Shown here: one piece after another, positions 49,330 through 59,787 of the stretch | Numbering within the stretch: position 1 is the stretch's first letter | Layout: the number at the start of each line of letters is the position of its first letter | NCBI GenBank assembly: GCA_022705325.1 | Contig: JAKJER010000008.1 | Coordinates: 1 to 64,000, forward strand | From: Planctomycetota bacterium | GTDB lineage: Bacteria > Planctomycetota > Phycisphaerae > SM23-33 | Reading direction: 5' to 3' | Length of the DNA: 64,000 bases | Notes under the pieces: model-generated | The model's input: the letters and a program-made list of their open reading frames with translations, nothing else | What the model was told of the DNA's origin: nothing | Databases searched by the model: none | Position numbers and translations under genes: made by a program

Positions 49330-52300
49330 TCAGTACATGGAAGCCATCGAGACGGCGACGCCCACTTTCTGCGCTTCCTTCATGAGCCAATCCAGGTCCA
49401 GCTTCTTGGCCAGTTCGACCGCTTCGTTCACGAGCGGCTTGGCCTCCTTGGGCCTGCCCATGGGAACACCCAGAAGTTCCGCCTTCTTCAGCAGGCACTG
49501 GACGAGTACCAGGGGTATGTCGAGTTCGCGGCAGAGCTTCTCCTGCTGGTCTCGCAGGCGCAGCGCGCTCTCGTTGTCCATGCGGTCTTCCATCACGTGG
49601 GCCCGGTTGCCCAGTGCGACTTCCGCGCCGCGGAGGTTGCCCAACTTGCGGGAGATCTCCTCTGCCTGACCAAAGGCGTCCAGAGCCTGGTCGAATTTGC
49701 GGCGGATCCTCAGGATGTGCCCGCGATTGATGAGGTTGAGCGCCATGGCCTCGGGGAAGGCCATATCGCGGCACATCTGCTCATGCTCCAGGAGCATCCG
49801 CTCGGCGTCGTCAAGCTTCCCCTGGCGACGCAGAATGATTGCCTGATCGCAGAGGCTGGCCAGCAGGCCCTTGCGGTCGCCGGATGCCCGGCAGACGGCT
49901 TCATGTTCCTTCAGCAACCGCATCGCCGGGTCCAACAGGTTCTGCGTCAGCAGCAGCGTCGCCTGGTTCAGCAGGCAGTGCTGGAGGATGTCCGGGTCTC
50001 CCAACTCGCGGCAGAGACGCTCGGATTGCCGGAAGAACTCCAGGGCGGCGGCGTAGTCGCCCAGGTCTTTGGCGGTCAGTCCCTGGTTGTTCAGGTTGAT
50101 CGCCAGGGTGGAGCGATCGCCCAACTCGCGGGCGAGCTTTTCCTGCTCCTGGAGAAGGGGCAGGATTTCTCTGGGTGACAGGTGGTCCCGCCGCATGGCC
50201 GCCTCGTTGCCCAGTGCCGTCATCAGGCCGCGGTGATTCCCGCCCTGGCGGAAGATCTGGTTGGCCTGGCGCATCAGGCTGGCGGACTCCTCGCGGCGCC
50301 CCATCGCCGCAAGGACTGGCGCGGCGTTCACGGCACAAGTCGCGAAGTTCACATCGTTCCCGTCACCCCGGAACTTCTCCGCGACCGCGGACCACAGGGT
50401 CGCGGCTTCTTTCAGGAACCCCTTCTCGTGAAAGAGGTGCCCCAGGTCGAACGCGAAAGCGTAGTGCTTCTGAGGTTGCTCCAGGACCTCTCGGTAGGCG
50501 TCCTTCATTCGATAGGCGGAGGCGGCTTCGATCGCCGTCCAGTAGCGCTTCAGTGAGCAGGAATCCTGGAGGTGGAGTTGGTGAAGAAACTCTCTCTGGG
50601 TCAGCAGATGCACCAGGCGGTCCCAGCAGCCCGCCTGAGACCACTGCCAAGGCAGTTCCTCCAGCCGCCGCAACCCGCTGGCCGATTGAAAGTACTCCCC
50701 CAGGCGCAGGTGGAGGCGGCGCATCCGCTCGGCGTCCGGCAGGTAGCGTTCGGCCGCCGCCTGGCGCAGGTACAGGTGGGCAAAGTCGATCAGGCCGGCT
50801 CGGTTGATCAGCGCATGGTCCAGCGCCAGGTACAGCGGCGACCAGTGTGCCGCGGGCAGCGGCTGCCCCTGCCCGCCCAGCAGGTCCAGCAACTCCGCCT
50901 CGGCCAGGCCTCTGCGCGAGGCGCCAATCAGCGTCATCGCCTCGCCCACCAGGCCCGGCCGATCTCGCTCGTAGTCCCTCTCACAGCGTTGGAGGATCAA
51001 ATCGAACAGCCCGGGAATCGTCGATGCCTGCAGATAGTATCCGATCCGCTCGGACAACTGCTCGAAGTCGCCGAAGAGCCGCAGTTCTTCCAGCAAGGCG
51101 ACCAGGTAAAGCGGGTTGCCGCAGGGCTGGGCCTGGGTGATGCGGCGCCGGTGAGGCTTGCTGAGCCGCTTGCCGTAGCGGCGCAGGCGTCGCGACACGA
51201 GACGCAGGCGATCCGGCACGGTCAGCGGCTGGAGCTCCAAGGTTGGCCACTCGCGGCGGCGAATCTCGTCCAGGGGCCGGCCCGGCAGCGTCGAACAGAT
51301 TACCCGCGCTCCGGCCGGCAGGGCCGACGGCAGCCAACCCAGGTCGAGGGCGGCCTCGCGGTCCTCCAATTGGTTCAAGGCGTCCACGATCAGCACGATT
51401 CGCTTCCGCTCCGCCGCCAGGGCAAGCCAGTGCCCGAACTCGGACAGGAGTTGGGCCGATTGCTCCGGTATCTCCTGCTCGATACCGGTTTGCCGCTTCA
51501 ACTCGCCCATGAACCGGGTGAGCATGGCCGTCCAGTCGGTGCTGGCGGCCGAGGCGCCGACGAAATGCATGAGCACAAGGTCGTCGGGATGGGAGGCTTG
51601 GTAACGCAGGCCCCAGTTGGCCAGCAGGGCTGATTTGCCCAGACCCGACTCGCCCAGGACCGTCAGCGGAGGCCCCGTGCCGGCGGCCTGCGAGTCCAGG
51701 CGGTCGAAGTACTCCTGGCGAGCCACGTACGTCCAGGAGCGGCTCAGGGCCACCGCCTCGTGGGCCGCCTGCTCGCGGTCCAGCGCCGAGGGTCTGGCCT
51801 CGTCCGGGTACTCCTGGTTGATTACCGTCGTCAGGTCTCGCAGGACCAGTTGGCCCAACGCCCGGGGGTCAGGATAGTTCTCGCGCAGCGCAAGGCCGGA
51901 GCGTCGGATGCGATCCTTCAAGTCGGCAAGCTTCTGGCGGGCTCGCGGATCCTGTTCCTGAAAGTCGCTGCGCTGTTCAGGCGGGATCTGCTCCAGGTAC
52001 GCCGGGTCGCGAAAATAGAAGCAGCACCGATTGCCCATGGCCGGGTTTTGAAGGACCCCGTGCAGGATCTCCAGTTCGGTAACGCTGCGCTCCTGGTGCT
52101 CCCGGAGCCACGGCTGCTGGGCGATCAGGTCTTCGGAGAACCGCCCGGGCACCCAGCCGTATCGATCGCCCAGCAGACCGATGAAGTACGGGCGGCAGCG
52201 TTCGATCTCGGACAGGCAGATGGGCAACACCTCGTGGCGTTCGGCCTGCTCCTCGGTGATGCCCCATCGCAGGTCCACGTCGCTCCAGGCGACGCCGCGC

Positions 52301-53646
52301 TGCTCGCACAGTTTACGGAGCTTGGGGAAGACGTGCTTGTTCAACTCGTCGCGTTCCGCATTCATGTCGCGGAAGGTCGAGGAGATGAACACGCGAATGA
52401 CGCGCTGGGTGACAGGCCTGGCAGGGCGGGCTACGGGCACAGGCGAGCGGGGCGTCTTGACCGGCGGGGCGGGCTCGTCGTGTCCCGCCGGGCGGCGGAA
52501 CGGCGCCAACGACTCCTCCGGGACCTTCCCCAGCCGGATCAGCTCCAGGAACCAGCACAGCGGAGAGCCGGCCAACAGCCTGGACTCGTCGAGGTCGGCC
52601 GGGAGCGGCAATGCGTCCTCAATGAAAGCTCCCAGCCACTCCAGGCACATGCCAGCCAACTCGACCGCGCCGGGGTTCAGCAGGTCGAGCCAGAAGCGGA
52701 AGCCGGACCGGTTGCGGTCCTGCCGATCCCGCCCCGAGCCGGCATCCAGGAAATTCTCGGACAGACAAAGCTGCCATGCCGCCTCGTACGAGAATGGGAA
52801 CGTCACGCGATACAGACACTGCTCGAGTTCCCGGGCCGTCACGTCCATCCGCCGCAACAATCGGAGCGTCTCGTCAAACACCTTGCGGTACTCGTCCCGG
52901 GTGCTCAGCCACGTCAAGACGTCCTGGTGCGTCGATCTGGGCGGGTGCTCGAAGCGGGCGCGATGCGCCAGCAGGAGCGGAAGCCACCGCCCGCCGTTGG
53001 CCTCAAGCGAGCGGAAGATGTCTCCGGTCAGTCCGGCAAAAGGGGTCAGGGGCGGCAGCTTGGCCTTTTCCACGGGCGGCACCTGGCCTAGGTGACGCGA
53101 CAGCTGGCATTTCAGTACCTCGCCCAGCAGGCGCGGGGGCAGTTGGGGCAGGATGTCCGCCTGGCGCTTGGAGAGGAAGTCCTCCCAGGTCGCCGGCGTT
53201 GGCGCCTGGCCGAGCAGGGCATCCTTGTCCTCTTCGCTGAGCGACGGGTACGCGTCGAGTGTCTCACGGAACCCGCTGCACAGGAGCCTTCGCTCCGCGG
53301 TCGCCCGCAGATTGTGCTGGACGGAACCTGGCTCGGACCAGGCCACGTATCCGAACCGCTGCCGCTCTTCCTCCGTGAACATCCGCCTGAACCCAATCGG
53401 AAACAGCGGCCAGAGCCGGCGCACCAGATCTTCGGCCAAGTCCATGGCCTGAGCCTGGCCCTCCGGTCCGGCAGGAATCGCCTTTCGCTCTTCCAGTTGG
53501 GCCAGGACGGCGCCCTGGCAGAGCGCGCTGCGGACAGCCAGGCCATCCCCGTCGGGGACCTCGTCCAGTAGAAACCGGTTCACCTGGTGCATCCACTGCT
53601 CCAGGAACGCGCGGTCCACCCGCAGGCGCAGGTTCGCACCAGACAT
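49330..53646 (-). CDS. DUF4062-STAND NTPase with C-terminal TPR repeats
   Basis: A 1438-residue cytoplasmic protein. Residues 1-400 are helical and I recognise no family. DUF4062 occupies about 412-525 (IRVFISSTFRDMNAERDELN, CLSEIERCRPYFIGLLGDRYG). The NACHT/STAND ATPase follows: Walker A GESGLGKSALL near 661, Walker B VLIVDALNQLED near 747, and a winged-helix-like part after it. From about 1000 to the end are TPR-like repeats (GLMTALGNEAAMRRD, STLAINLNNQGLTAKDLGDYAAALEFFRQ). The order DUF4062-NACHT-repeats is known from animal NWD1 and TEP1-type proteins and from bacterial STAND proteins linked with phage defence. It is cotranscribed with the zinc-ribbon gene 10 bases upstream. A sensor-effector role is probable; no effector domain is recognised. 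Confidence 0.85.
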   Translation of the reverse strand: MSGANLRLRVDRAFLEQWMHQVNRFLLDEVPDGDGLAVRSALCQGAVLAQLEERKAIPAGPEGQAQAMDLAEDLVRRLWPLFPIGFRRMFTEEERQRFGYVAWSEPGSVQHNLRATAERRLLCSGFRETLDAYPSLSEEDKDALLGQAPTPATWEDFLSKRQADILPQLPPRLLGEVLKCQLSRHLGQVPPVEKAKLPPLTPFAGLTGDIFRSLEANGGRWLPLLLAHRARFEHPPRSTHQDVLTWLSTRDEYRKVFDETLRLLRRMDVTARELEQCLYRVTFPFSYEAAWQLCLSENFLDAGSGRDRQDRNRSGFRFWLDLLNPGAVELAGMCLEWLGAFIEDALPLPADLDESRLLAGSPLCWFLELIRLGKVPEESLAPFRRPAGHDEPAPPVKTPRSPVPVARPARPVTQRVIRVFISSTFRDMNAERDELNKHVFPKLRKLCEQRGVAWSDVDLRWGITEEQAERHEVLPICLSEIERCRPYFIGLLGDRYGWVPGRFSEDLIAQQPWLREHQERSVTELEILHGVLQNPAMGNRCCFYFRDPAYLEQIPPEQRSDFQEQDPRARQKLADLKDRIRRSGLALRENYPDPRALGQLVLRDLTTVINQEYPDEARPSALDREQAAHEAVALSRSWTYVARQEYFDRLDSQAAGTGPPLTVLGESGLGKSALLANWGLRYQASHPDDLVLMHFVGASAASTDWTAMLTRFMGELKRQTGIEQEIPEQSAQLLSEFGHWLALAAERKRIVLIVDALNQLEDREAALDLGWLPSALPAGARVICSTLPGRPLDEIRRREWPTLELQPLTVPDRLRLVSRRLRRYGKRLSKPHRRRITQAQPCGNPLYLVALLEELRLFGDFEQLSERIGYYLQASTIPGLFDLILQRCERDYERDRPGLVGEAMTLIGASRRGLAEAELLDLLGGQGQPLPAAHWSPLYLALDHALINRAGLIDFAHLYLRQAAAERYLPDAERMRRLHLRLGEYFQSASGLRRLEELPWQWSQAGCWDRLVHLLTQREFLHQLHLQDSCSLKRYWTAIEAASAYRMKDAYREVLEQPQKHYAFAFDLGHLFHEKGFLKEAATLWSAVAEKFRGDGNDVNFATCAVNAAPVLAAMGRREESASLMRQANQIFRQGGNHRGLMTALGNEAAMRRDHLSPREILPLLQEQEKLARELGDRSTLAINLNNQGLTAKDLGDYAAALEFFRQSERLCRELGDPDILQHCLLNQATLLLTQNLLDPAMRLLKEHEAVCRASGDRKGLLASLCDQAIILRRQGKLDDAERMLLEHEQMCRDMAFPEAMALNLINRGHILRIRRKFDQALDAFGQAEEISRKLGNLRGAEVALGNRAHVMEDRMDNESALRLRDQQEKLCRELDIPLVLVQCLLKKAELLGVPMGRPKEAKPLVNEAVELAKKLDLDWLMKEAQKVGVAVSMASMY

Positions 53647-53656
53647 CGACCGGTCC

Positions 53657-53902
53657 CTACTGAGGCTTGTTCAGTCCGAGCATCTTGAAGATGTCCATCG
53701 GCGGCACCGACAAGACGATCCGCTTGGTCGCACCGCAACCGGTGCAGGTGACGTCCCACGTGTCGTGCATGCGGCCGTCGGGGGAAGGACTCGACCCCAG
53801 TCGGTTCCCCTCGACCGATTGGCCGCATTTTTCACACGCCAGGCGCTGAATGTAGTGGTACTCCGCAGGAATGTTCGGCAGTTGAATGACTTCGTCAGAC
53901 AT
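53657..53902 (-). CDS. Small zinc-ribbon protein
   Basis: An 81-residue protein starting at the ATG after agggaga (MSDEVIQLP). It has two CxxC pairs, CEKC and CTGC, about 33 residues apart, forming one zinc-ribbon. Between them lies a polar loop (SSPSPDGRMHDTWDV); the C-terminus KRIVLSVPPMDIFKMLGL is hydrophobic. I know no named family. The STAND gene starts 10 bases after its stop, so they form a two-gene operon, and this protein may be a partner or regulator. The promoter at 53972-53999 carries an inverted repeat at its start point. Confidence 0.75.
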   Translation of the reverse strand: MSDEVIQLPNIPAEYHYIQRLACEKCGQSVEGNRLGSSPSPDGRMHDTWDVTCTGCGATKRIVLSVPPMDIFKMLGLNKPQ

Positions 53903-53957
53903 GTGATTCTCCCTGTTCACGTTCACTGCAAAAGAGATTCAAGCCCGTGAGACCGGC

Positions 53958-53999
53958 ACTCCGCACAACGGAGTATACCCCGCAGGCGCGAGGCGTCAA
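53958..53999 (-). promoter_or_regulatory. Promoter of the zinc-ribbon/STAND operon with an inverted repeat at +1
   Basis: On the minus strand TTGACG (53994-53999) and TATACT (53972-53977) are separated by 16 bases. ACTCCG (53958-53963) and CGGAGT (53969-53974) form a perfect inverted repeat with a 5-base loop. The repeat overlaps the -10 and covers the start of transcription, as expected of an operator or a 5' hairpin. Confidence 0.6.
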
Positions 54000-54080
54000 C
54001 TACTACCACGGAGCAGATCGCGACGATCCAGGCGGTCTGTCGCCGACCGCACAGGCCGCTGCGCTGGATCCCGACCCCCA

Positions 54081-56708
54081 CTACGTATCGTTCCGCCAGC
54101 ACACGACCCGCTGCCTGAGCGTGTCGGCGTTGAGGCGGATGCCTGTCCCGTCCTCGCCCGGCTTGAGCGGCGGGGCGTCGATCACCCGCACCAGGTGGGC
54201 GTAATCCGCCGATTCCGGCAGCAGCTCGGCCAGGCGGTTGGGGGCGTTCTCGAAATACTCGCGATTGAGAAAGTTGTCCTGGCGATTGGGGAACAGGGCC
54301 AGGTACAGGATGTCCATCTCCACGAGCTCGTTGAGGAAGTGGGTGCCCAGAGACACGTCGGGCACCAGGTCGTCGCGCATGGCCACGATCTCGCACAGGA
54401 TGCTCACGGTGTTGATGTCCGCGAAACTCACCGGCACGCCCAGCGAGGGCGTGGTCGTGCCCCAGCGCCCCGGGCCCAGGAGCATCACCGTTTTGTTGCG
54501 GGCGTCTCTGACGTGGCAGACCTTGCTGATCAACCGGGCCACCTTGTACCGCTCGTTGATCGAGAGCTGCCCGTACTGCGAGGGCACCACGTACACCAGG
54601 CGGTCCACGGAGCAGGCCCGGCTGGGCCCGATCACCGCCCCGTGCGCCTCCAGCACCACGCTCTCGCGCTGCACCTGGGGCGCCGGCTCGATCACCGTTC
54701 CACCGCCCTTGACCTGGAGCGGGCGGCACTGCACGAGGTTGATCTTGTACTCCTTCGGGTCGCCGTTGAAGAAGTTGGCGGTGAACTCCACGTCGACGGG
54801 GTACTCGTAGGCCTTCTGGAGGATTTGGAGGATCTCCCGCATCGTCGCCACGAAATCGGTCTGGGCGAACAGCGTGTCGAACGTCAGCACCCACCGCGGG
54901 TCCATGGGGATGCCCCGCTCCGCCGCCCGCCGCAGGATCTCTTCATCCTGTTCGGCGAAGAGGCTCACCGGCAGCCCCGCCGAGGCCTTGACCACGTCGT
55001 TGACGTCCCGGCTGACCTTCTGGTTGGCCTCGAGGTCCAGCACCTCGACGCGGCGCTGGGCGTACTGGCGGACCTCGTCGAAGTTGGCTTCCGGGCGGCG
55101 CTTCGGGTCGTTCATCGCCACCACGCGCGTGTAGTCGTCGTCGCTGCGGTCCACCGCCCGCGTGCCCAGGCCGAACACCAGCCTCATCACCCCCGCCTCG
55201 GGCTGGATGTACTCGCTCCAGACGTACGGGTTGAACGAGAACCCCACGCCCGCCAACTGCGGGTAGAACAGGTTGCCGTACAGCCGGCCGCTCACCCGCT
55301 GAACCAGCAGGGCCATCTGCTCGTCGCGCTGGAGCAGCCCGCGGGTGGCCCGGTAGGTCAGGGCCTTCTCGCTCATCGTCGAGGCGTAGATGGTGCGCAC
55401 GGCCGAGAGGAAGTCCTCCAGCCGCTTGGCCCGCGGGCCCTGGTTGGCGCAGAACACGCTTTCGTACTTGCCCGCGAAGGCGTTGCCGAAGTTGTCCTCC
55501 AGCAGGCTGGAGGAGCGGACGATGATGGGCGACTGCCCGAAGTAGTCCAGCATGTGGGCGAACTGGTGTTCGATGTACTCGGGGAAGGTGCCCATGAGCA
55601 TTCGCTGGCGGGCTCGCTCGGCCCCCTCCAGGAACGTCTGGGGGTCGCGCTGCTTCTGGCGGACCCACCAGATGCCGTTGCGGACCAGGAACGTGTAGAA
55701 CACGTCCGAGCCGATGTAGAACGAGTCGTGCTGCTCGAGGACCTCGCGCCACTTCGCATCGCCCTGGCGCAGGATCGCGCGGGCCAGCAGCATGCCCACC
55801 GTCTTGCCCCCGATCAGTCCCGTGCCGATCATCCGCTTGCCCACGTTGATCAGGTCGTTGAGCGTAAGGTGCCGATCGGCCAGTTCCAGCACGCGCTCCT
55901 CCCGCGAGATCGCCATCCGCAACACGCGGTGGAAGGCGTCCTTCAGCCGCTCGGGCGGGCAGTGCCCCCGCTCGTGCTGGGCGAGCACCTCCTCGGCGTG
56001 CTGGAACGAGCGGTTCCACACGCCGAGCTGGTAGTGGCTGGAGTGGAGCTGCAGCCACGGCACGGAGGTCAGGATCTGCGGGATGATGCCGCTCTCGGTC
56101 ACGGGCGTGAACTGCTCGCCTTCCCACACGTGCAGCATGTACATCGTGGGGCTGTAGCGGTGCTGCACCTTCAGAGGGTGGATGTACAGCTTGCCCTGGT
56201 GGCGGTAGACGTCCAGAAACACCTGGGCCGTCTCCTGGATCGGCGCGGTCGCGTGGAAGGAGTGGTGGTTGCGCAGCAGCATGAAGTACGCGATCGCCTC
56301 CACGTCGTACAGGTACGGACAGGTGAGCATGAAGAAGTTGCCCAGCATCTGGTCGCTGTACCAGTCAACCGCCAGCTCGCTGAGGCAGTCGAAGACGTAG
56401 AACCCGCCCCGCCCGGTCCGTTCGATGGCCGCGTGGATCTCGGCCAGGAACGTCTCAAACCCGTCCTCCGGATGCAGGCGGACGACTTCCACTCCGTCCT
56501 GCTCTTCGACCAGTTCGGCGTGGCGGGCGAAGCGGAAGTAGATCACTTTCTGCCCCGTCTCCAGCCCGTGCCGCACGTAGGGCAGGACGAAGGCCAGGTA
56601 CTCCTCCGTGCTGTTGACCTGCCAGACAATGTTGTCGCCGGCGATCACGCCCTTGAGGGCGCGGTCCAGCCCGGCCAGACCCGTGCTCAGCGGAGATTCC
56701 ACCGACAT
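54081..56708 (-). CDS. PEP/pyruvate-binding (PPDK N-terminal-like) protein with a degenerate KaiC/RecA-like N-terminus
   Basis: An 875-residue protein starting MSVESPLSTGLAGLDRAL. Residues 1-230 look like a KaiC/RAD55-type RecA fold (IVWQVNSTEEYLAFVLPYV, FYVFDCLSELAVDWY), but no GxxGxGKT Walker A loop is present. Residues about 300-720 are an ATP-grasp domain of the PPDK/PEP-synthase N-terminal type, with SPIIVRSSSLLEDNFGNAFAGKY near 396 and INLVQCRPLQ near 705. The phosphohistidine and PEP-binding TIM-barrel domains of true PEP synthase are absent. It may phosphorylate an unknown acceptor or act as a phosphate sensor. It is cytoplasmic and stands 180 bases after the HEAT gene on the same strand. 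Confidence 0.8.
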   Translation of the reverse strand: MSVESPLSTGLAGLDRALKGVIAGDNIVWQVNSTEEYLAFVLPYVRHGLETGQKVIYFRFARHAELVEEQDGVEVVRLHPEDGFETFLAEIHAAIERTGRGGFYVFDCLSELAVDWYSDQMLGNFFMLTCPYLYDVEAIAYFMLLRNHHSFHATAPIQETAQVFLDVYRHQGKLYIHPLKVQHRYSPTMYMLHVWEGEQFTPVTESGIIPQILTSVPWLQLHSSHYQLGVWNRSFQHAEEVLAQHERGHCPPERLKDAFHRVLRMAISREERVLELADRHLTLNDLINVGKRMIGTGLIGGKTVGMLLARAILRQGDAKWREVLEQHDSFYIGSDVFYTFLVRNGIWWVRQKQRDPQTFLEGAERARQRMLMGTFPEYIEHQFAHMLDYFGQSPIIVRSSSLLEDNFGNAFAGKYESVFCANQGPRAKRLEDFLSAVRTIYASTMSEKALTYRATRGLLQRDEQMALLVQRVSGRLYGNLFYPQLAGVGFSFNPYVWSEYIQPEAGVMRLVFGLGTRAVDRSDDDYTRVVAMNDPKRRPEANFDEVRQYAQRRVEVLDLEANQKVSRDVNDVVKASAGLPVSLFAEQDEEILRRAAERGIPMDPRWVLTFDTLFAQTDFVATMREILQILQKAYEYPVDVEFTANFFNGDPKEYKINLVQCRPLQVKGGGTVIEPAPQVQRESVVLEAHGAVIGPSRACSVDRLVYVVPSQYGQLSINERYKVARLISKVCHVRDARNKTVMLLGPGRWGTTTPSLGVPVSFADINTVSILCEIVAMRDDLVPDVSLGTHFLNELVEMDILYLALFPNRQDNFLNREYFENAPNRLAELLPESADYAHLVRVIDAPPLKPGEDGTGIRLNADTLRQRVVCWRNDT

Positions 56709-56841
56709 TGCTTGCCTGCCTTCCCTCGCGGCCCGCCGCAGGGGCGGCCGCGGCGGCGTTCGATGCCTTTTCCCGGACGAAGCTCCACGTTCTCCTGTAT
56801 CCGAAAACACCCCCGGCTTCAAGTTGCTTGCGAAGGTATAA

Positions 56842-56856
56842 GCCCGGCTTACGGGC
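56842..56856 (-). terminator. Small hairpin after the HEAT-repeat gene
   Basis: GCCCG (56842-56846) and CGGGC (56852-56856) pair around GCTTA, about 33 bases after the stop of the minus-strand gene ending at 56889. The stem is short, so this is a weak candidate. Confidence 0.25.
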
Positions 56857-56888
56857 GAATCGCGCGAAGGGCGAGCGAAGAGGGGGGG

Positions 56889-58373
56889 TTACTTGATCTG
56901 CTTGGCCAGGTCTTGTGCGGCCAGCAGGCTCTGGCCCTCGATCTTGAGCAAGTACCAGGCCGCCAACGTCACCAGCGTAGTCTGCTCGCGATCGTGGCGG
57001 GCCAGCAGCCTGGCCAGGGGGTCCCTGGCCTGGGGATCGCCGAACATCCCCAGCGTCATGGCGGCGTCGACGGCGACGGCATGATACGGGTTGTCCAGCA
57101 TCAGGCGGGCGATGTCGCAGACGGAGCGGTTCTTCGACCACCTCATGCCGCCCGCCACCGCCTGCGTGAGTGTGCCGTGTCGCCCGGTGGCCAGTTCCTT
57201 GATGCCCGCCATGGCCGCCGGCGTGCCCAGGTCGCACAGCAGCGTCGCCGCCCTTGCCGCCCGAATATGGGCCACGCTCATCTCGCGGCTGTCGCTGTCC
57301 AGCGAGCGGATGAACGCCAGAAGCGGCGCCGTGTAGTAGTCCGTTTTGGCGCCATGGGCGCCCACGTCCTTGCCGATCCGGTCCAGCACGTAGTCCACCA
57401 CCACCGGGTGCCCCAGGCGGAGCGCCTGGCCGGCAGCCTGTCCAGCCTGGGCGTCCTGCGCCGCCCGCCCAAGCTCCAACTTCGCCAGCATGCCGACCGT
57501 GCCGTCGTCGTCCGCCAGCGACGTCAGGGCCTGGCGGTTGTTGTCCGCCGACGACAGCAGGTTCATCAGGTGCACGCGAAGGATGATCTGCTTCTGTTCC
57601 AGGATGGCCTTGGCCAGCAGGGCCGGCCCGTCCGGCGCCAGGGCGGCCAGCGTCTTGAACGCCATCACGCGCACCGCCACCGGCCGGGCGGACCCGGCGA
57701 TCTCGCCCGCCAGCTCGCGCACGGGCAGGGCCTTCTCGTCGCCCGCCTGTTGCAGCACCAGCGCCACGATGCTGTCGGCGGTGGACGCGTCATGCATCGC
57801 CGCCCCCAGCGGCGCCAGGTGGTCCACCTCGCCCAGACCCACCAGGGTCGCGCGGGCCAGGCAGGCGGTGGCCAGGTCCTTCGACTCCACCAGCTTGCGC
57901 AGGACCGCCCCGGCCTGGGGCTTCTGACCCAATCGCACCAGCCCCCGTGCCGCCAGGCAGCGGATGTTGTCGTCGTCGATCTGCACCGCTTCCTGGAGCT
58001 GCTCGACGGAGATCGCCTTCAACTCCAGCAGTTGGGCCAGGGCCTCGGCCCGGATCGTGTGAAGGCTGTCCTGCCGGAGTCGCTCCAGCAGAACGGGCGG
58101 GGCCTGCTCGGGCGCCAGGCGGGCCAGGGCGGCTGTGGCAGCCAGGCGGTGGCGCTTGTCGCCGCTGCGGGTGAGCGCCGCGAAGATCGGCGCCGCGTCG
58201 CGGTCGCCGCTCACCCGCAGCGCGGTCAGCACCGCGTCCTGCTTCTTGGGGTCTTCCAGGGCAGCCGACAGCCACGCCTTGGCCGCGGCAGCGGGGCCGG
58301 CGTTCTGCGCCCGCGCGGCGGCCGCTGCCGTCAGCAGGCAGACCGCGAGCGTGATTCGAGTGGCGATCGGCAT
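56889..58373 (-). CDS. Exported HEAT-repeat protein
   Basis: A 494-residue protein with a signal peptide (residues 1-22, VCLLTAAAAARAQ). The rest is a run of helical pairs of HEAT or PBS-lyase type, such as DAAPIFAALTRSGDKRHRLAATAALARL, split here by DNIRCLAARGLVRLG and AVAVDAAMTLGMFG segments. These form curved solenoids that bind other proteins. It lies 88 bases downstream of the MoxR gene on the same strand, where MoxR operons normally carry DUF58 or von Willebrand genes; a MoxR-associated periplasmic partner is possible. The ribosome site is aggga. Function not known. Confidence 0.8.
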   Translation of the reverse strand: MPIATRITLAVCLLTAAAAARAQNAGPAAAAKAWLSAALEDPKKQDAVLTALRVSGDRDAAPIFAALTRSGDKRHRLAATAALARLAPEQAPPVLLERLRQDSLHTIRAEALAQLLELKAISVEQLQEAVQIDDDNIRCLAARGLVRLGQKPQAGAVLRKLVESKDLATACLARATLVGLGEVDHLAPLGAAMHDASTADSIVALVLQQAGDEKALPVRELAGEIAGSARPVAVRVMAFKTLAALAPDGPALLAKAILEQKQIILRVHLMNLLSSADNNRQALTSLADDDGTVGMLAKLELGRAAQDAQAGQAAGQALRLGHPVVVDYVLDRIGKDVGAHGAKTDYYTAPLLAFIRSLDSDSREMSVAHIRAARAATLLCDLGTPAAMAGIKELATGRHGTLTQAVAGGMRWSKNRSVCDIARLMLDNPYHAVAVDAAMTLGMFGDPQARDPLARLLARHDREQTTLVTLAAWYLLKIEGQSLLAAQDLAKQIK

Positions 58374-58461
58374 TCTCTGTCCCTGCGGGTTAGACTGGAA
58401 TCGTCCCTTGACCGTCGGACCTGCGAATCCGCATTCCGCACCCGGCCTGCCGGCAGGCGGG

Positions 58462-59643
<1,182 letters not shown>

Positions 59644-59787
59644 ATATCCATCTCCTATGGGCAAACCGCGTCGATTGGCCAAACGCATTGACCTCTCATA
59701 GATTACCCACCCTCCAGGTGAAATGAAAGCATTTGCCCCCGCGCGGGCGGGCGGGGGCGCCGCGGAACGGGGGCCGGGCGCGCGTCC

